A stretch of DNA of 28,740 nt, from the NCBI GenBank assembly GCA_964385045.1, contig CAYLNM010000039.1, forward strand, positions 1 to 28,740, given 5' to 3'. The translations under genes were made by a program, and so were the position numbers. Below, piece by piece: positions 6,951 through 16,164 of the stretch; position 1 is the first letter of the stretch; each line of letters opens with the position of its first letter. The notes beneath the pieces are model-generated. The model was not told the DNA's origin. It did not search any database and worked only from the letters and a program-made list of their open reading frames with translations. This DNA comes from CAYLNM01 sp964385045. GTDB taxonomy: Bacteria > Planctomycetota > Phycisphaerae > Phycisphaerales > SM1A02.

Positions 6951-9260
6951 GTCGTCGTCGCGGTCGCCATCGCCCCCGCCCCTGCCCCCGCCGATCGCGG
7001 TCAGGACGTAGCGGCCGGGGCCCAGCTCCAGACGCGGAGCGCCGCCGCCCGGCACGGGACGGCCGTCGAGCAGCCAGCGCACGGCGGGCGGCGTGCCGGT
7101 CGCGATGCCGGTGACGTCGTCGACGAGCCGGGCCGCGGGGCGGAGGACGACGGCCCCCCCGACCGCGATGAAGCGGCTGCCGTCGCTCGGCGCGGTCACG
7201 TGGAGGCGATGCGCCGCCTCGGCCGTGGCCGCGCTGCCGGTCGAGTCCGCCGAGTCCGCCGAGTCCGCCGCCGCCCCGGGGAGACGCTCCGCGACGCGGC
7301 TGATCTCGAGCGGCCGAACGACCGAGCGGCGGACGGCCGGCGACGCGGGTGCCGGAGCAGTCGCCGGCGCACGCCGCGCGAGCCGCGGATGCGTGAGCAG
7401 CGCCGCGAGCAGCGGCTCGGCCGACGCGCGGCCGGTGTACGCGACGTCGCCGCCGCCGGCGAACCGGCCGACCCACACGCCCACCGCGAAGCGGCCGTTG
7501 TGGCCGACGGCCCAGGCGTCGCGGCGGGCGGAGCTGGTGCCGGTCTTCCAGCTGAGCCAGGCGTCGCCGAGGCCGACCACCGCGTCGCCGGTCTCGGGCA
7601 GGCGGTGCGCGCTCGAGAGCATGTCGCTCACCGCGGCCGCGGTGTCGGCGGCGAGGACGCGGCGGCCGTCCGGCGCGGGCTCGTCCGCGAACAGCCGCGC
7701 CGGGCGGTGGATGCCGCCGCGGGCGAGGGTCGCGAAGGCGTCGGTGAGATCGAGCAGCCGCACCTCGAGTCCGCCCACCGCGAGGCTGAGCCCGCCGCGG
7801 GCCGCGGCGTCCGGCGGCAGCTCGAGCCCGCATGCCTCCATCACGCCGAGGCACCGCTCGAGGCCGAGCTCCTCGGCCAGCAGGATCGCGGGGATGTTGA
7901 GCGAGTCGCGCAGGGCCTCGGCCGCCGTGACGGGGCCGCGGAAGGTGCGATCGAAGTTGTCGGGCCGCCAGCCGGCGCGATCGATGGGCGCATCGGGCAG
8001 GAGCGAGTCGGGGGCGAGCCGGCCGGCGTCGATCGCGGCCGCGTAGATGAAGGGCTTGAGGGCCGAGCCGGGGGAGCGGCGGGCGATCGCGCCGTTCACC
8101 TGGCCGTCGGCCGGATCGCCGGGATCGGCCGAGCCCACGAGCGCGAGGATCGACGCCCGCTCGACGTCGATCACGACCACCGCGACGTCGGTCCCGGGAG
8201 GCAGGGCCGTCCCGTGCCGCGCGACGCACCCGGCCACGAGCTCCTGCACGCCGGGCTCGACCAGGAGCCGGCCGCCGGCGGGCCGCCGCTCGAGGGCCAT
8301 CCACGCGACGTGCGAAGCGCGGCCCTCGTCGTCGGAGCCGATGAACCCGAGGCGGCGCCCGGCGAGCACGATCGGCTCGGCATCCGCCGCGTCGCGGGCC
8401 TGCTCGTCGATGAAGCCGGCGGCGAGCATCGCGTCGAGCACGGTGCGGCGGCGGACGCGAGCCGCCTCGGGGTGGCGGTCCGGCCGCAGCCGCTCCGGCG
8501 ACTGCGGCAGCCCCGCGAGCAGTGCCGCCTCGGCGAGCGACACGCGGTCCGCCGGCTTGCCGAACCACGCCCGGGCCGCCGCCTCCACGCCGCGCAGGTT
8601 GCCGCCGTACGGCGCGACGTCGAGGTAGTGCCCGAGGATCTCGTCCTTGTTTCGGATGGTCTCGAGCTGCAGGGCGCGGAACGACTCGACGAGCTTCGAC
8701 GGCAACGTCCGCGGACGGTCGTCCATCATGCGGCAGACCTGCATCGTGATCGTGCTCGCCCCGGAGACGACGCGCCCCGACACGAGGTTCTGCCACGCCG
8801 CGCGGGCGACCGCGACCGGATCGACGCCGGAGTGCGACCGGAAGCGGCGATCCTCGACCGCGATGGTGGCCTGCACGAGCCGCGGCGAGACGCCGTCGAG
8901 CCCGACGGGTGACCGCCACTGCTCGTCGCGGCCGACGAGGGCGAGCAGCGGCGTGCCGTCGGCGGCGGTGACGAGCCGGGTGCGGCCCCAGTCGCCGAGC
9001 CGCTCCTCGGGGAACGGATGGCGATGCCAGGCCCAGGCCAGCGCGGCGCCGCCGAGGACGCCCGCGGCAACGGCGCCGAGCCCGACGCGGACGGACCACC
9101 GGCGGACGCGACCGCTCGCACGCGGCCGCCCTCGGGGGCGACCGGGCGGCCGGCCCCCGCCGTCGCCGGGGCCGCCGCCCCCGCCGCACGACGGCCAGCC
9201 CCCGGCCGGGGCCCCCGACGCCGAGCTCGTCGTGGCCGCGCTCGTCCGCCGCTGGTTCAC
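6903..9260 (-). CDS. pbpC: Penicillin-binding protein 1C, bifunctional peptidoglycan synthase (785 aa)
   Basis: A class A penicillin-binding protein that polymerises lipid II glycan chains and cross-links peptides in the periplasm. The cytoplasmic N-terminus is Gly/Arg-rich and precedes a membrane anchor at about residues 55-78. The GT51 transglycosylase domain follows, with the catalytic glutamate in EDRRF (136-140). The transpeptidase domain has S-A-L-K (399-402), S-L-N (453-455) and KTG (572-574). Residues about 690-785 match the BiPBP_C domain characteristic of PBP1C. The start is GTG at 9258-9260. It overlaps the stop of the A2M gene as GTGA, and extending the frame upstream would run through the A2M gene. 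A Ser/Ala/Asp stretch near 672-680 is encoded by 9-bp repeats. The extreme 3' end lies in a 53-bp tandem repeat. PBP1C with alpha-2-macroglobulin is a recurrent bacterial pair. Confidence 0.95.
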   Translation of the reverse strand: MNQRRTSAATTSSASGAPAGGWPSCGGGGGPGDGGGRPPGRPRGRPRASGRVRRWSVRVGLGAVAAGVLGGAALAWAWHRHPFPEERLGDWGRTRLVTAADGTPLLALVGRDEQWRSPVGLDGVSPRLVQATIAVEDRRFRSHSGVDPVAVARAAWQNLVSGRVVSGASTITMQVCRMMDDRPRTLPSKLVESFRALQLETIRNKDEILGHYLDVAPYGGNLRGVEAAARAWFGKPADRVSLAEAALLAGLPQSPERLRPDRHPEAARVRRRTVLDAMLAAGFIDEQARDAADAEPIVLAGRRLGFIGSDDEGRASHVAWMALERRPAGGRLLVEPGVQELVAGCVARHGTALPPGTDVAVVVIDVERASILALVGSADPGDPADGQVNGAIARRSPGSALKPFIYAAAIDAGRLAPDSLLPDAPIDRAGWRPDNFDRTFRGPVTAAEALRDSLNIPAILLAEELGLERCLGVMEACGLELPPDAAARGGLSLAVGGLEVRLLDLTDAFATLARGGIHRPARLFADEPAPDGRRVLAADTAAAVSDMLSSAHRLPETGDAVVGLGDAWLSWKTGTSSARRDAWAVGHNGRFAVGVWVGRFAGGGDVAYTGRASAEPLLAALLTHPRLARRAPATAPAPASPAVRRSVVRPLEISRVAERLPGAAADSADSADSTGSAATAEAAHRLHVTAPSDGSRFIAVGGAVVLRPAARLVDDVTGIATGTPPAVRWLLDGRPVPGGGAPRLELGPGRYVLTAIGGGRGGGDGDRDDDGVRSASVRFTVAPRP
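7243..7269. repeat. 9-bp tandem repeat, 3 copies, inside pbpC
   Basis: Three perfect copies of gagtccgcc, encoding S-A-D repeats in PBP1C on the minus strand, in the linker between the transpeptidase and the BiPBP_C domain. Confidence 0.85.
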
Positions 9261-12200
9261 CGCGCGACCACCACCTCGCCGCCCCCGTGCACCGACGCGA
9301 TGTCCGGGGCGTACATGCACGCCGCCTCGATCGGCGGCAGGCGGAAGGTGCCGGGCGTCGTGACGCGGACCACGTAGCGGTGACGCATGAGGCGCGACGA
9401 GGCGGACGTGAACATCACGACGCGGTCGTCGAGGAACTCCACCCGCGAGGGCTCGAGGGCCCGCGGACGGCCCCGCGGGCCGCGACCGAGCCCCGTCGCC
9501 GCGGTCGCGGCCGACGTGGCGAGCCGCGGATGCTCGACCTCGACGCCGCCCGGCAGCAGATCCACGACGGCGATGTTGTGGACCACCCGCGGCGTCGCGT
9601 CGGGCAGCGTGCGAATCGTCACCTCGACCTGCACGAGGTCGCCGACCTCCAGCGTGGACGGATCGACCGGCTCGCCGCCCGCATCGAGCCACCGCCGCCG
9701 CACCTCGAGCCCGCGGTCCTCGAGGACCGCGTCGGCCGCCGGCACCAGGCCGGTCGCGACCATGACGACGTGGGCCGTCGGCGGCGCCGCGGCCTCCGCA
9801 CCGCCTGCCGCCCCCGCACCGCCCGCGGCGTGTGCCGCGGTCGCGGCGGCCCCCACCGCGTCCGCCGCGTCCGCCACGTCCGCCGCGTCCGCCGCGTCCA
9901 CCGCGTCCACCGCGTCCGCCACGTCCGCCATATCCGCGCCCTCGTCGCCGGCCGGCGCATCCGACCTCGTGGGCTGCCCCACCGCCTCGACCACGACGCG
10001 CACGGGTCCACCCACGGGGTGATCGGAGACGTCGAACGGAGTGCCGGTGGCGAACCGGTGATCGCCCGCACCCTCCAGTCCGTCCACGCGGCCGCGCATC
10101 GGTGCCGGCGCCGCGGCGGCGTCGCCACGGGCCAGCCGCACCGCGGCCAGCGCGTGCACCGCGGCGGCGTTGTCGAGGGTCGTGCCCCAGTGCCCGGTCG
10201 CGCCGCCGGCGGACCGGGCCGCCTGCACGCGGCCGACGAGGGTCGGGATCCACGGGTGCGACGGATCCAGCCGCACCAGCGTCTCCAGCAGCACCGCCTC
10301 CTGGCGCACGGCCGACGTCAGCCGCCCGCTCGTGGTCGGCCGCACGCCGAGCGTCACCGGGATCTCGTCGCCGAGCACCGCCAGCGCGCGGTCGCGACGC
10401 CCCAGCTCGAGGAGGCACGCCGCCAGGTGCGATCGGCCCGCGAGGTCCAGACGCCGGGCGTCGGCCTCGAGGCCGCCGGCCCAGGAGGCCTGCGGCCGAC
10501 CGAAGGCGGTGAGGACGCGGCACGCGAGGGCCCGTTCGGCGTCCGACGTCGCGTCCTCGTGCAACGAGCGCTCGAGGCGGTCCAGCAGCGGCTCGAGCAG
10601 CTCCGCCGGGACGTCGATCCCGGTGCGTGCCGCCTGCAGCAGGCACCAGCCGACGTAGCCGGTGAGCCACGGCTGCGATCGCACGCCACCGGGCCAATAG
10701 GCGATGCCCCCGTCGCGGGTCTGCATCGTCGCCAGGCGATCGATGCCGGCGCGGATCATGGCCCGCACCGCCTCGGCGCGGCCGGCCGACGTCGTCGCCT
10801 CGGCCGAGGCGGCTGCCGCCCCGCGCGACCGGTCGATCAGCTCGGGCATCGCGATGAGCCCCACGAGCCGGCTCGCGGTCTGCTCGGCGCAGCCGTACGG
10901 ATAGTCCATCAGCTGCTCCAGCGCCGGCAGCAGGTCGATCGCCGGCTCGCCCGAGACGCGAAGCCGCACGCGGGCGGTGCCGGGCAGGAACCCGCCCGTG
11001 GGGTCGAGCTCGAGCGGCGCGTCGGGCGTGGCCCGGGCGATCACGGCCCGCGACTGCTGCACGCCCGCGGGACGCACCGCGAGGGTCGCGGTGGCCCGCG
11101 CCCGCCGCGGGGCCGCGTCGAGGGCAGGCTCGGGCAGCGCGAGCACCGCGTCCCCGCCCGCCGGCTCGGCGCCCGGCGGATCACCGGTGCTCGCCACCGC
11201 ACCCCCGTCGCCCGCTTCGTCGCCGGCGTCGTCGCCCGCCGCGTCGCCGCCGGCACCCGCGTCGCCGCCGGCACCCGCGTCGCCGCCGGCGAGCCGCGAC
11301 GACTCCGCGGCCTCCATCTCGACGGTGACCGGTCCGGTGCCGGACGCGGTGACGTCCACCCACCGGATCGCCGATCCGCCGGCGGGCACGAGCAGCGGCT
11401 CGGCGAGGGCCGCCTCGTCGATCGCCAGCGGCCCGTCCGCGTCGATCGACAGCCCGAGCCGCACCGGACGGTCGGTGTGATTGAAGCCCGTCAGCGGGAC
11501 CTCGAACCGGTCGCCGTCCACCACCGAGCGCGGCCACGACGCCTGCAGCGTCACCGGGGACCGCACGATCACGCCCTGTTCCCCGGTGCCGTAGCGGTCA
11601 CCCTCCGCCGCCACCGCCATGAGCCGCAGCGTCCCCTGCAGCTCCGGGGCGGGGAAGCTCGCCCGCACCCGGCCGTCCGGTCCGACCGGAACCGACGTCC
11701 GCCAGATCACCACCGGCTCGGTGCGGGGGCGGGCGATCGGGCTCCGACGCACGCCCCCGCCCTCGTCGCCGCCGATGCGGCCAACCGTCTCGGGCCGGTC
11801 GTGGTCCGGCAGGAGCTCGCCGAAGACGTCCGCGGTCCGCACCACCGACGCCCGGTGGGCGAGGAAGTGGGCATGCGGATCGGGCGTCCGGTGGTCCGTC
11901 GCCCGCAGCAGGCCCTCGTCCACCGCCCACAGGTGGACCCGCGCCGGCACCTCGGCCGGACCGAGCGTCGATCCGTCGGGCCCGCTCACGCGCACCACCG
12001 CCTCGACCGGCTCACCCGGCCGCCGCGTCTCGGGAGCCTCGATCGCCACCGCCAGCCGCCGGGCGGCGTGCGGCGTCTCGATGCGGACCATGCCCGCGGC
12101 GCGATGCGGCAGCCACTCGTCGCGGCCGGGATCGATCGCCCGCACGAGCGACACGGTGACGAACGCGCCGCCCCGCAGCGTCTCCGGCAGCGTCAGCTCG

Positions 12201-15200
12201 ACCCGGCCGTCACGCCCCTCGAGTCGCACCACGCGACGCGCGAGCACGCGATCCGACTCGAGCGTCACGAGCGCGGTGCCGCCGTCCTCGAACGCCGACC
12301 GCATCGACAGCACCACGGTGTCGCCGGGGGCGTACCGCGCCCGGTCGGTCGTGAGCTCGATCCGCTCGGGGCGGTCGAGGGAGAGGGCCGCGAACTCGGC
12401 CCCGTCCCGCGCCGCGAGCATCTCGGTCGTCGCACCGGCGACCACCCGCTGCACCCGCTCCGGGCCCGCGTCGGCGGGCCCGGACGCATCACGCCCACGC
12501 AGCTCCAGCCGGTAGCGGCCCGGACCGGGCGCCGTGATCGTGAAGCGGCCGGTGGCGGGGGAGGCGTCCGCGGCGTCGTCCGTCCCGGCGTCGTCGGCCC
12601 CGTCCTCATCGCCGGCGCCGTCCCCACGAGCCTCGTCGCCCGCGCCGGGCGCACCCCGGCCCGCCGCCCACCGCTCGAGCTCGATCACCTCCTCGTGGCT
12701 CGTCCAGCGCAGCGACCCGTCGCGCGCCCGCTCGAGCACCAGCTCCCGCTCGATCCGCGAGAGCACCAGCTCGACCGCCACGCCGCCGGCCGGCTCGTCG
12801 CCACCGTCGACGCTCGCCCACTCCACGGCGACGGGCTCGCCGACCGGGAGCCGCCGCGTCGCGGCTTCGCTCGAGGCGGCCAGCGGTCGCACGCGCATCC
12901 CGAGGAAGCGGTGCGCCGTATGCACCTCGGCCGACACCGGCCGGCTGACCGACCGCCCGCCGACCTCGGTCACCGTCACCGCGCCGTCGAACCGCCAGCG
13001 GCCGGGCGTGGTGTCGGCCGCGACCGCCGTGGGCAGCGCGATCTCCGCCCGTCCGTCCTCGTCCAGCGTCGCCCGCTGCTCGCGCAGTCGCCACCGCCGG
13101 TCGCCCCCGGTCCCGCCGAAGACGTGCTCCGGGAATCGATCGCTCGCGAACGACACCCGCCGCAGGTGGCCGGCCGCCCGGGCGTCCAGCCCCGCCGCCG
13201 GCGAGCCGAAGAGGTAGCGGCCCTCGACGCGAAGCCGCAGGTCCTCCTCGGGCTCGGGACGCGGCACGACCGGCTCGGCCTCCAGCGCGAGTCGCACCGG
13301 CTCGAACATCTCCACGAGCACCGTCGTCTCGCCGATCGCGTCGGCCCGCAGCCGCTCGCCGCGGCGGTCGACGCGGGCGGCGGGATCGAAGAGCCGCAGC
13401 ACGTAGCGGCCGAGCTGCGACGTCTCGGGGCTCGTCCACGACGTCGAGAACATGCCCTGCTCGGCCGTTGCCGCCGTGACCGGGCGCTCGGCGACCAGCC
13501 GCCCGTCGGGGCGGCGGATCTCGAGGGTCATCGGCACGTCGGCGGGCAGCTCGCCGTCCGCGGTGCGCACGATGCCGCTCACGTGCACCGTGTCGCCCGG
13601 GCGGAACGCGCCCCGGTCGGCGTAGAGCAGGGCGTCGAAGCGGTCCGGATGCGGCCGGCCCGACTGATCGACGCGATCGATCACCAGCGGCCGCCGCTCG
13701 GGCTGCAGGTAGCTCAGGTCGTCGCCGTGGCGGGCGATGATCACCCACGGATCCCCGTCCGGTCGCACGGCCGGCAGCACGAGCCGGGCGACGCCGTCCG
13801 CGTCCGTCTCCGCCTCGGCCATCAGCTGGTCGTTGGCGGTGCGGGCGGAGACCGTCGCTCCGGCCACGGGCTCCCCCGAAGCGAGCGACGTGACCCAGGC
13901 GACGATGCCGCCGTGCTCCCGCCGCGTGGTGATCGCGAGGTCGGTGATCGTGACGACGGCCCGGTCGCGCTGCCAGCGGTGGCCGGTGCCGGCGACGGTC
14001 AGGTGATGGATCCCCGGCCGCACGTCGCCGCCGCTCGCGCTGCCGAGGATCGCCCGCAGGTCGAGGGCCGTCCGCACACGCTCGTTCCGCCCGCCGCCGA
14101 CGACGAGCCGCTCGGACGCGACCCGCAGCGTCCGCGCGGTGCGGGACCGCCGCTGCCCCTGCAGGTGGCTCACCAGGTTGTTCTCGTGCACCCGCGCGGC
14201 GGCGACCTCGACCGACGGGACGCCCACGGTCTCGAGGTCGAGCAGGAGGTTGCCGCCCGGCATGAGGATGCCGCGCGATGCCTGCAGCCGCAGCGAGCGG
14301 CGGCGGTCGGGCACCCGGCGCTCGAGCTCCAGCGGCGCGTCGAGGACCTCGCCATCCCGCGAGCGCAGCCCGCCCGCGACGTGGATGCGGTATCGCCGCC
14401 CCGGCTCGAAGTCGCCGACCAGGCGCAGGACGTCGCGGCGGACGCTGATCCGCAGGTCCTGCACCGGGGGCTCGACCTCCACCCGCGGCTCCACGTCCGC
14501 CTCCAGCGCCCGGGTGAACTCGATGTCGACGGTGCCGCGAGCGGCGTCCGAGCGCACCCGCGTCCGCTGGTACGCGAAGGGCGGATCGAGCCCGACGCGG
14601 CCCGTCCACGCCGCCTCGAGTCCGCGCTCCGGGTCGCCCTCGGCCGCGGCGAGCCCGGCCGCGAGCCGCAGCTCGAGCGCGTCGGGCTCCACCGCGTCCG
14701 CCTCGGGGCCCGCCGGGCCGAGGCGATGTCGCCGATCCACCCGCACCACGTGCGTCCGCGCGACCTCGCCCCGCGGAATCTCCAGCGCGAGCGGATCGGT
14801 CCCGCCTCGGAGGGTGACCGCGAGCGACCGCCGCAGCTCGTCCGCCGCGACCGGCTGGTCGAAGGACAGCTCGAGCGTCGCCTGCTCGCGGTCGCTCGAG
14901 CGCAGCCGCACCTCGCGCACCGCCAGCCGCCGCGTCGCGAAGCGGACCGCCAGCGCCCCGTCCGCCTCACCGATCGCCCCCGCGTCGTCGCCCGCGGTCG
15001 CGGCGAGCACGCTGCGGCTGGTGGCCACGTCCAGCCGCCGGCCGAGGGGCCCGACCGTGTCGGACGGGAGCCGCAGGGTGAAGCTGCGGCCCGCGGGCAG
15101 GGGCTCGTCGAGCAGGTACTCGAGCCGGTTCGGGGCCCCCCAGGTCCACGCCCCGGCGACCAGCGGCTCGAGCTCGAACGGTACGTCGGCGACCACGTCA

Positions 15201-15505
15201 CCGACCGCGTCCGCGTCGACGACCGGTCGGTCGAGCACCACCGTGAGGCGATCGGCCTCGTCCGCCTCGCCCTCGCCCAGCGGCGTCACCGCCACCACCC
15301 GGACCGTCGCTCCGGCCACCAGCTCGGCCGCGTCGTCCAGCGACGGCTCCGCGGTGGCCAGCGGCGTCGCGCCACCGCCCGTGCTCCCGGCCGCCGGCCC
15401 ACTCCCTGCGCGCGAGGACTGCGCCGAGATGATCGCCAGACCGACGACGTTGACGACCACCAGCACCGCCGTGATCGCGAGAAATCGCATCGTGAAGAGC
15501 CGCAT
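9257..15505 (-). CDS. Bacterial alpha-2-macroglobulin with thioester (2082 aa)
   Basis: A broad-spectrum protease trap of the periplasm: proteolysis of the bait exposes a thioester that covalently captures the protease. An N-terminal hydrophobic segment (about 8-28, no lipobox Cys) anchors or exports it. Macroglobulin-like beta domains follow. The thioester motif is YPYGCAEQT, with Cys at about 1539 and CAEQ intact, followed by an alpha-rich thioester domain. The C-terminus has the family-typical MYAPDIASVHGGG. Inserted low-complexity stretches lie at about 1405-1434 (Gly/Ala/Asp) and 1852-1889 (Asp/Ala). At about 2080 residues it is longer than the E. coli homologue, which is about 1650. The ATG at 15503-15505 has GGAGG 5 bases upstream; a GTG at 15511 overlaps that site and is less likely. 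It is followed by pbpC with a 4-base overlap, so translation is probably coupled. Confidence 0.95.
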   Translation of the reverse strand: MRLFTMRFLAITAVLVVVNVVGLAIISAQSSRAGSGPAAGSTGGGATPLATAEPSLDDAAELVAGATVRVVAVTPLGEGEADEADRLTVVLDRPVVDADAVGDVVADVPFELEPLVAGAWTWGAPNRLEYLLDEPLPAGRSFTLRLPSDTVGPLGRRLDVATSRSVLAATAGDDAGAIGEADGALAVRFATRRLAVREVRLRSSDREQATLELSFDQPVAADELRRSLAVTLRGGTDPLALEIPRGEVARTHVVRVDRRHRLGPAGPEADAVEPDALELRLAAGLAAAEGDPERGLEAAWTGRVGLDPPFAYQRTRVRSDAARGTVDIEFTRALEADVEPRVEVEPPVQDLRISVRRDVLRLVGDFEPGRRYRIHVAGGLRSRDGEVLDAPLELERRVPDRRRSLRLQASRGILMPGGNLLLDLETVGVPSVEVAAARVHENNLVSHLQGQRRSRTARTLRVASERLVVGGGRNERVRTALDLRAILGSASGGDVRPGIHHLTVAGTGHRWQRDRAVVTITDLAITTRREHGGIVAWVTSLASGEPVAGATVSARTANDQLMAEAETDADGVARLVLPAVRPDGDPWVIIARHGDDLSYLQPERRPLVIDRVDQSGRPHPDRFDALLYADRGAFRPGDTVHVSGIVRTADGELPADVPMTLEIRRPDGRLVAERPVTAATAEQGMFSTSWTSPETSQLGRYVLRLFDPAARVDRRGERLRADAIGETTVLVEMFEPVRLALEAEPVVPRPEPEEDLRLRVEGRYLFGSPAAGLDARAAGHLRRVSFASDRFPEHVFGGTGGDRRWRLREQRATLDEDGRAEIALPTAVAADTTPGRWRFDGAVTVTEVGGRSVSRPVSAEVHTAHRFLGMRVRPLAASSEAATRRLPVGEPVAVEWASVDGGDEPAGGVAVELVLSRIERELVLERARDGSLRWTSHEEVIELERWAAGRGAPGAGDEARGDGAGDEDGADDAGTDDAADASPATGRFTITAPGPGRYRLELRGRDASGPADAGPERVQRVVAGATTEMLAARDGAEFAALSLDRPERIELTTDRARYAPGDTVVLSMRSAFEDGGTALVTLESDRVLARRVVRLEGRDGRVELTLPETLRGGAFVTVSLVRAIDPGRDEWLPHRAAGMVRIETPHAARRLAVAIEAPETRRPGEPVEAVVRVSGPDGSTLGPAEVPARVHLWAVDEGLLRATDHRTPDPHAHFLAHRASVVRTADVFGELLPDHDRPETVGRIGGDEGGGVRRSPIARPRTEPVVIWRTSVPVGPDGRVRASFPAPELQGTLRLMAVAAEGDRYGTGEQGVIVRSPVTLQASWPRSVVDGDRFEVPLTGFNHTDRPVRLGLSIDADGPLAIDEAALAEPLLVPAGGSAIRWVDVTASGTGPVTVEMEAAESSRLAGGDAGAGGDAGAGGDAAGDDAGDEAGDGGAVASTGDPPGAEPAGGDAVLALPEPALDAAPRRARATATLAVRPAGVQQSRAVIARATPDAPLELDPTGGFLPGTARVRLRVSGEPAIDLLPALEQLMDYPYGCAEQTASRLVGLIAMPELIDRSRGAAAASAEATTSAGRAEAVRAMIRAGIDRLATMQTRDGGIAYWPGGVRSQPWLTGYVGWCLLQAARTGIDVPAELLEPLLDRLERSLHEDATSDAERALACRVLTAFGRPQASWAGGLEADARRLDLAGRSHLAACLLELGRRDRALAVLGDEIPVTLGVRPTTSGRLTSAVRQEAVLLETLVRLDPSHPWIPTLVGRVQAARSAGGATGHWGTTLDNAAAVHALAAVRLARGDAAAAPAPMRGRVDGLEGAGDHRFATGTPFDVSDHPVGGPVRVVVEAVGQPTRSDAPAGDEGADMADVADAVDAVDAADAADVADAADAVGAAATAAHAAGGAGAAGGAEAAAPPTAHVVMVATGLVPAADAVLEDRGLEVRRRWLDAGGEPVDPSTLEVGDLVQVEVTIRTLPDATPRVVHNIAVVDLLPGGVEVEHPRLATSAATAATGLGRGPRGRPRALEPSRVEFLDDRVVMFTSASSRLMRHRYVVRVTTPGTFRLPPIEAACMYAPDIASVHGGGEVVVAR
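9855..9930. repeat. 9-bp tandem repeat, about 8 imperfect copies, inside the A2M gene
   Basis: About eight imperfect copies of a 9-bp unit close to gtccgccgc. On the minus strand it encodes an Asp/Ala-rich stretch with a three-residue period near residue 1870 of the macroglobulin. A likely site of replication slippage. Confidence 0.8.
11241..11293. repeat. 18-bp tandem repeat, about 2.8 copies, inside the A2M gene
   Basis: Units of gcgtcgccgccggcaccc start at 11241 and 11259, with a partial copy from 11277. On the minus strand they encode a Gly/Ala/Asp-rich stretch between macroglobulin domains, just before the thioester domain. Confidence 0.85.
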
Positions 15506-15575
15506 GCGCACCTCCGTGTGCCTGTTGCGGGTGAAGCCGAGTTGTGATCGCGGACCGCGGCCCGGAACGATCGCG

Positions 15576-15581
15576 AGTCTA
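15576..15581 (-). promoter_or_regulatory. Putative -10 element TAGACT of the A2M-pbpC operon
   Basis: TAGACT preceded by GCGG on the minus strand, about 70 bases upstream of the chosen A2M start. It shares the GGTAG..T core with boxes at 16116, 22080 and 1308. No clear -35 box is visible. Confidence 0.4.
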
Positions 15582-15716
15582 CCGCTGGTGCGGCGAAACT
15601 CATGAATGCATGCGTCTTTTCGTCAGGATCGTGGACGGGCGGTGCAGCGACCGGTGATGTCGAGCGCGGCGGACCGAGGCGGATCGCGCGAGGCATCACG
15701 GCGCACGGCCGTAGAC

Positions 15717-15803
15717 CGCCGTGTGCACCGCGCACCGTCGCGGACCATCGCGCGCCACCGAGCACCACCGCGCACCGCCGTGCACCACGCACCGCCGCGA
15801 ACC
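15717..15803. repeat. Degenerate caccgcgcaccg repeats
   Basis: A minisatellite-like stretch. A segment at about 15717-15744 recurs in altered form at about 15776-15803, with further copies of caccgcgcaccg between them. Non-coding as far as can be seen. Confidence 0.55.
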
Positions 15804-15900
15804 GCCGTCGACACCGTCGCCCGCGCCACGACGCAGTGGCCCGGCACCGGCGCCAGCCGCCCGGCACGACCATCATCCGCCCAGCACCGGCCTCAACCGA

Positions 15901-16010
15901 CCAGCCTCCCGCGCGTCAACCGCCCAGCGCCACCGTCGACCGACCAGCCTCCCCCGCGTCAACCGCCCAGCACTGCCATCGGCCAGCCTCCCCCGCGTCA
16001 ACCGCCCAGG
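15901..16010. repeat. Three spaced copies of a 28-base repeat
   Basis: Near-identical 28-base copies lie at 15901-15928, 15944-15971 and 15983-16010. They share the core gcgtcaaccgcccag, with one mismatch in copy 1 and one at the last base of copy 3. They are separated by 15 and 11 unrelated bases. The short, unequal gaps exclude a CRISPR array. They could be protein-binding iterons or a decayed minisatellite. Confidence 0.8.
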
Positions 16011-16115
16011 CCCCCGGCCTCCATCGCCCAGCACCGGCGACGGAGCCCTCGCCACGCCCGCGGGGACCACGTGACGCGCAGCCCCCGGCCACGGCTCGAC
16101 GCCATCCCAACCGGG

Positions 16116-16121
16116 TAGGCT
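16116..16121 (+). promoter_or_regulatory. Putative -10 element TAGGCT
   Basis: TAGGCT preceded by CCGGG, 44 bases upstream of the GTG start of the 462-aa gene. It has the same core as the boxes before the A2M operon and the ankyrin gene. No good -35 box is visible. Confidence 0.4.
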
Positions 16122-16164
16122 CTCCACTCGAGCGTCACCCCCCCCGGTTCCCCGGAGTCGTCCC

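Larger units (their letters stand above)
15506..16164. other. Repeat-rich divergent intergenic region
   Basis: No gene is supported in these 659 bases between the leftward A2M operon and the rightward 462-aa gene. The open frames present are low-complexity and follow the repeats. A -10-like box on each strand (15576-15581 minus, 16116-16121 plus) marks the likely promoters at its two ends. In between are degenerate caccgcgcaccg-type repeats (about 15717-15803) and three copies of a 28-base element (15901-16010). Confidence 0.6.

Noticed and set aside
9261..10697. Upstream extension of the pbpC frame to 1264 codons
   Set aside because: It would run antisense-like through A2M in another frame. 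The GTG at 9260 overlapping the A2M stop is the better start.
9287..15547. A rightward open frame of about 2086 codons antisense to the A2M gene
   Set aside because: It is Arg/His/Pro-rich with no domain. Its opposite strand encodes a clear macroglobulin with CAEQ. High GC makes antisense frames open.
15901..16010. CRISPR array
   Set aside because: Only three copies with 15- and 11-base gaps, no equal spacers and no cas genes nearby.
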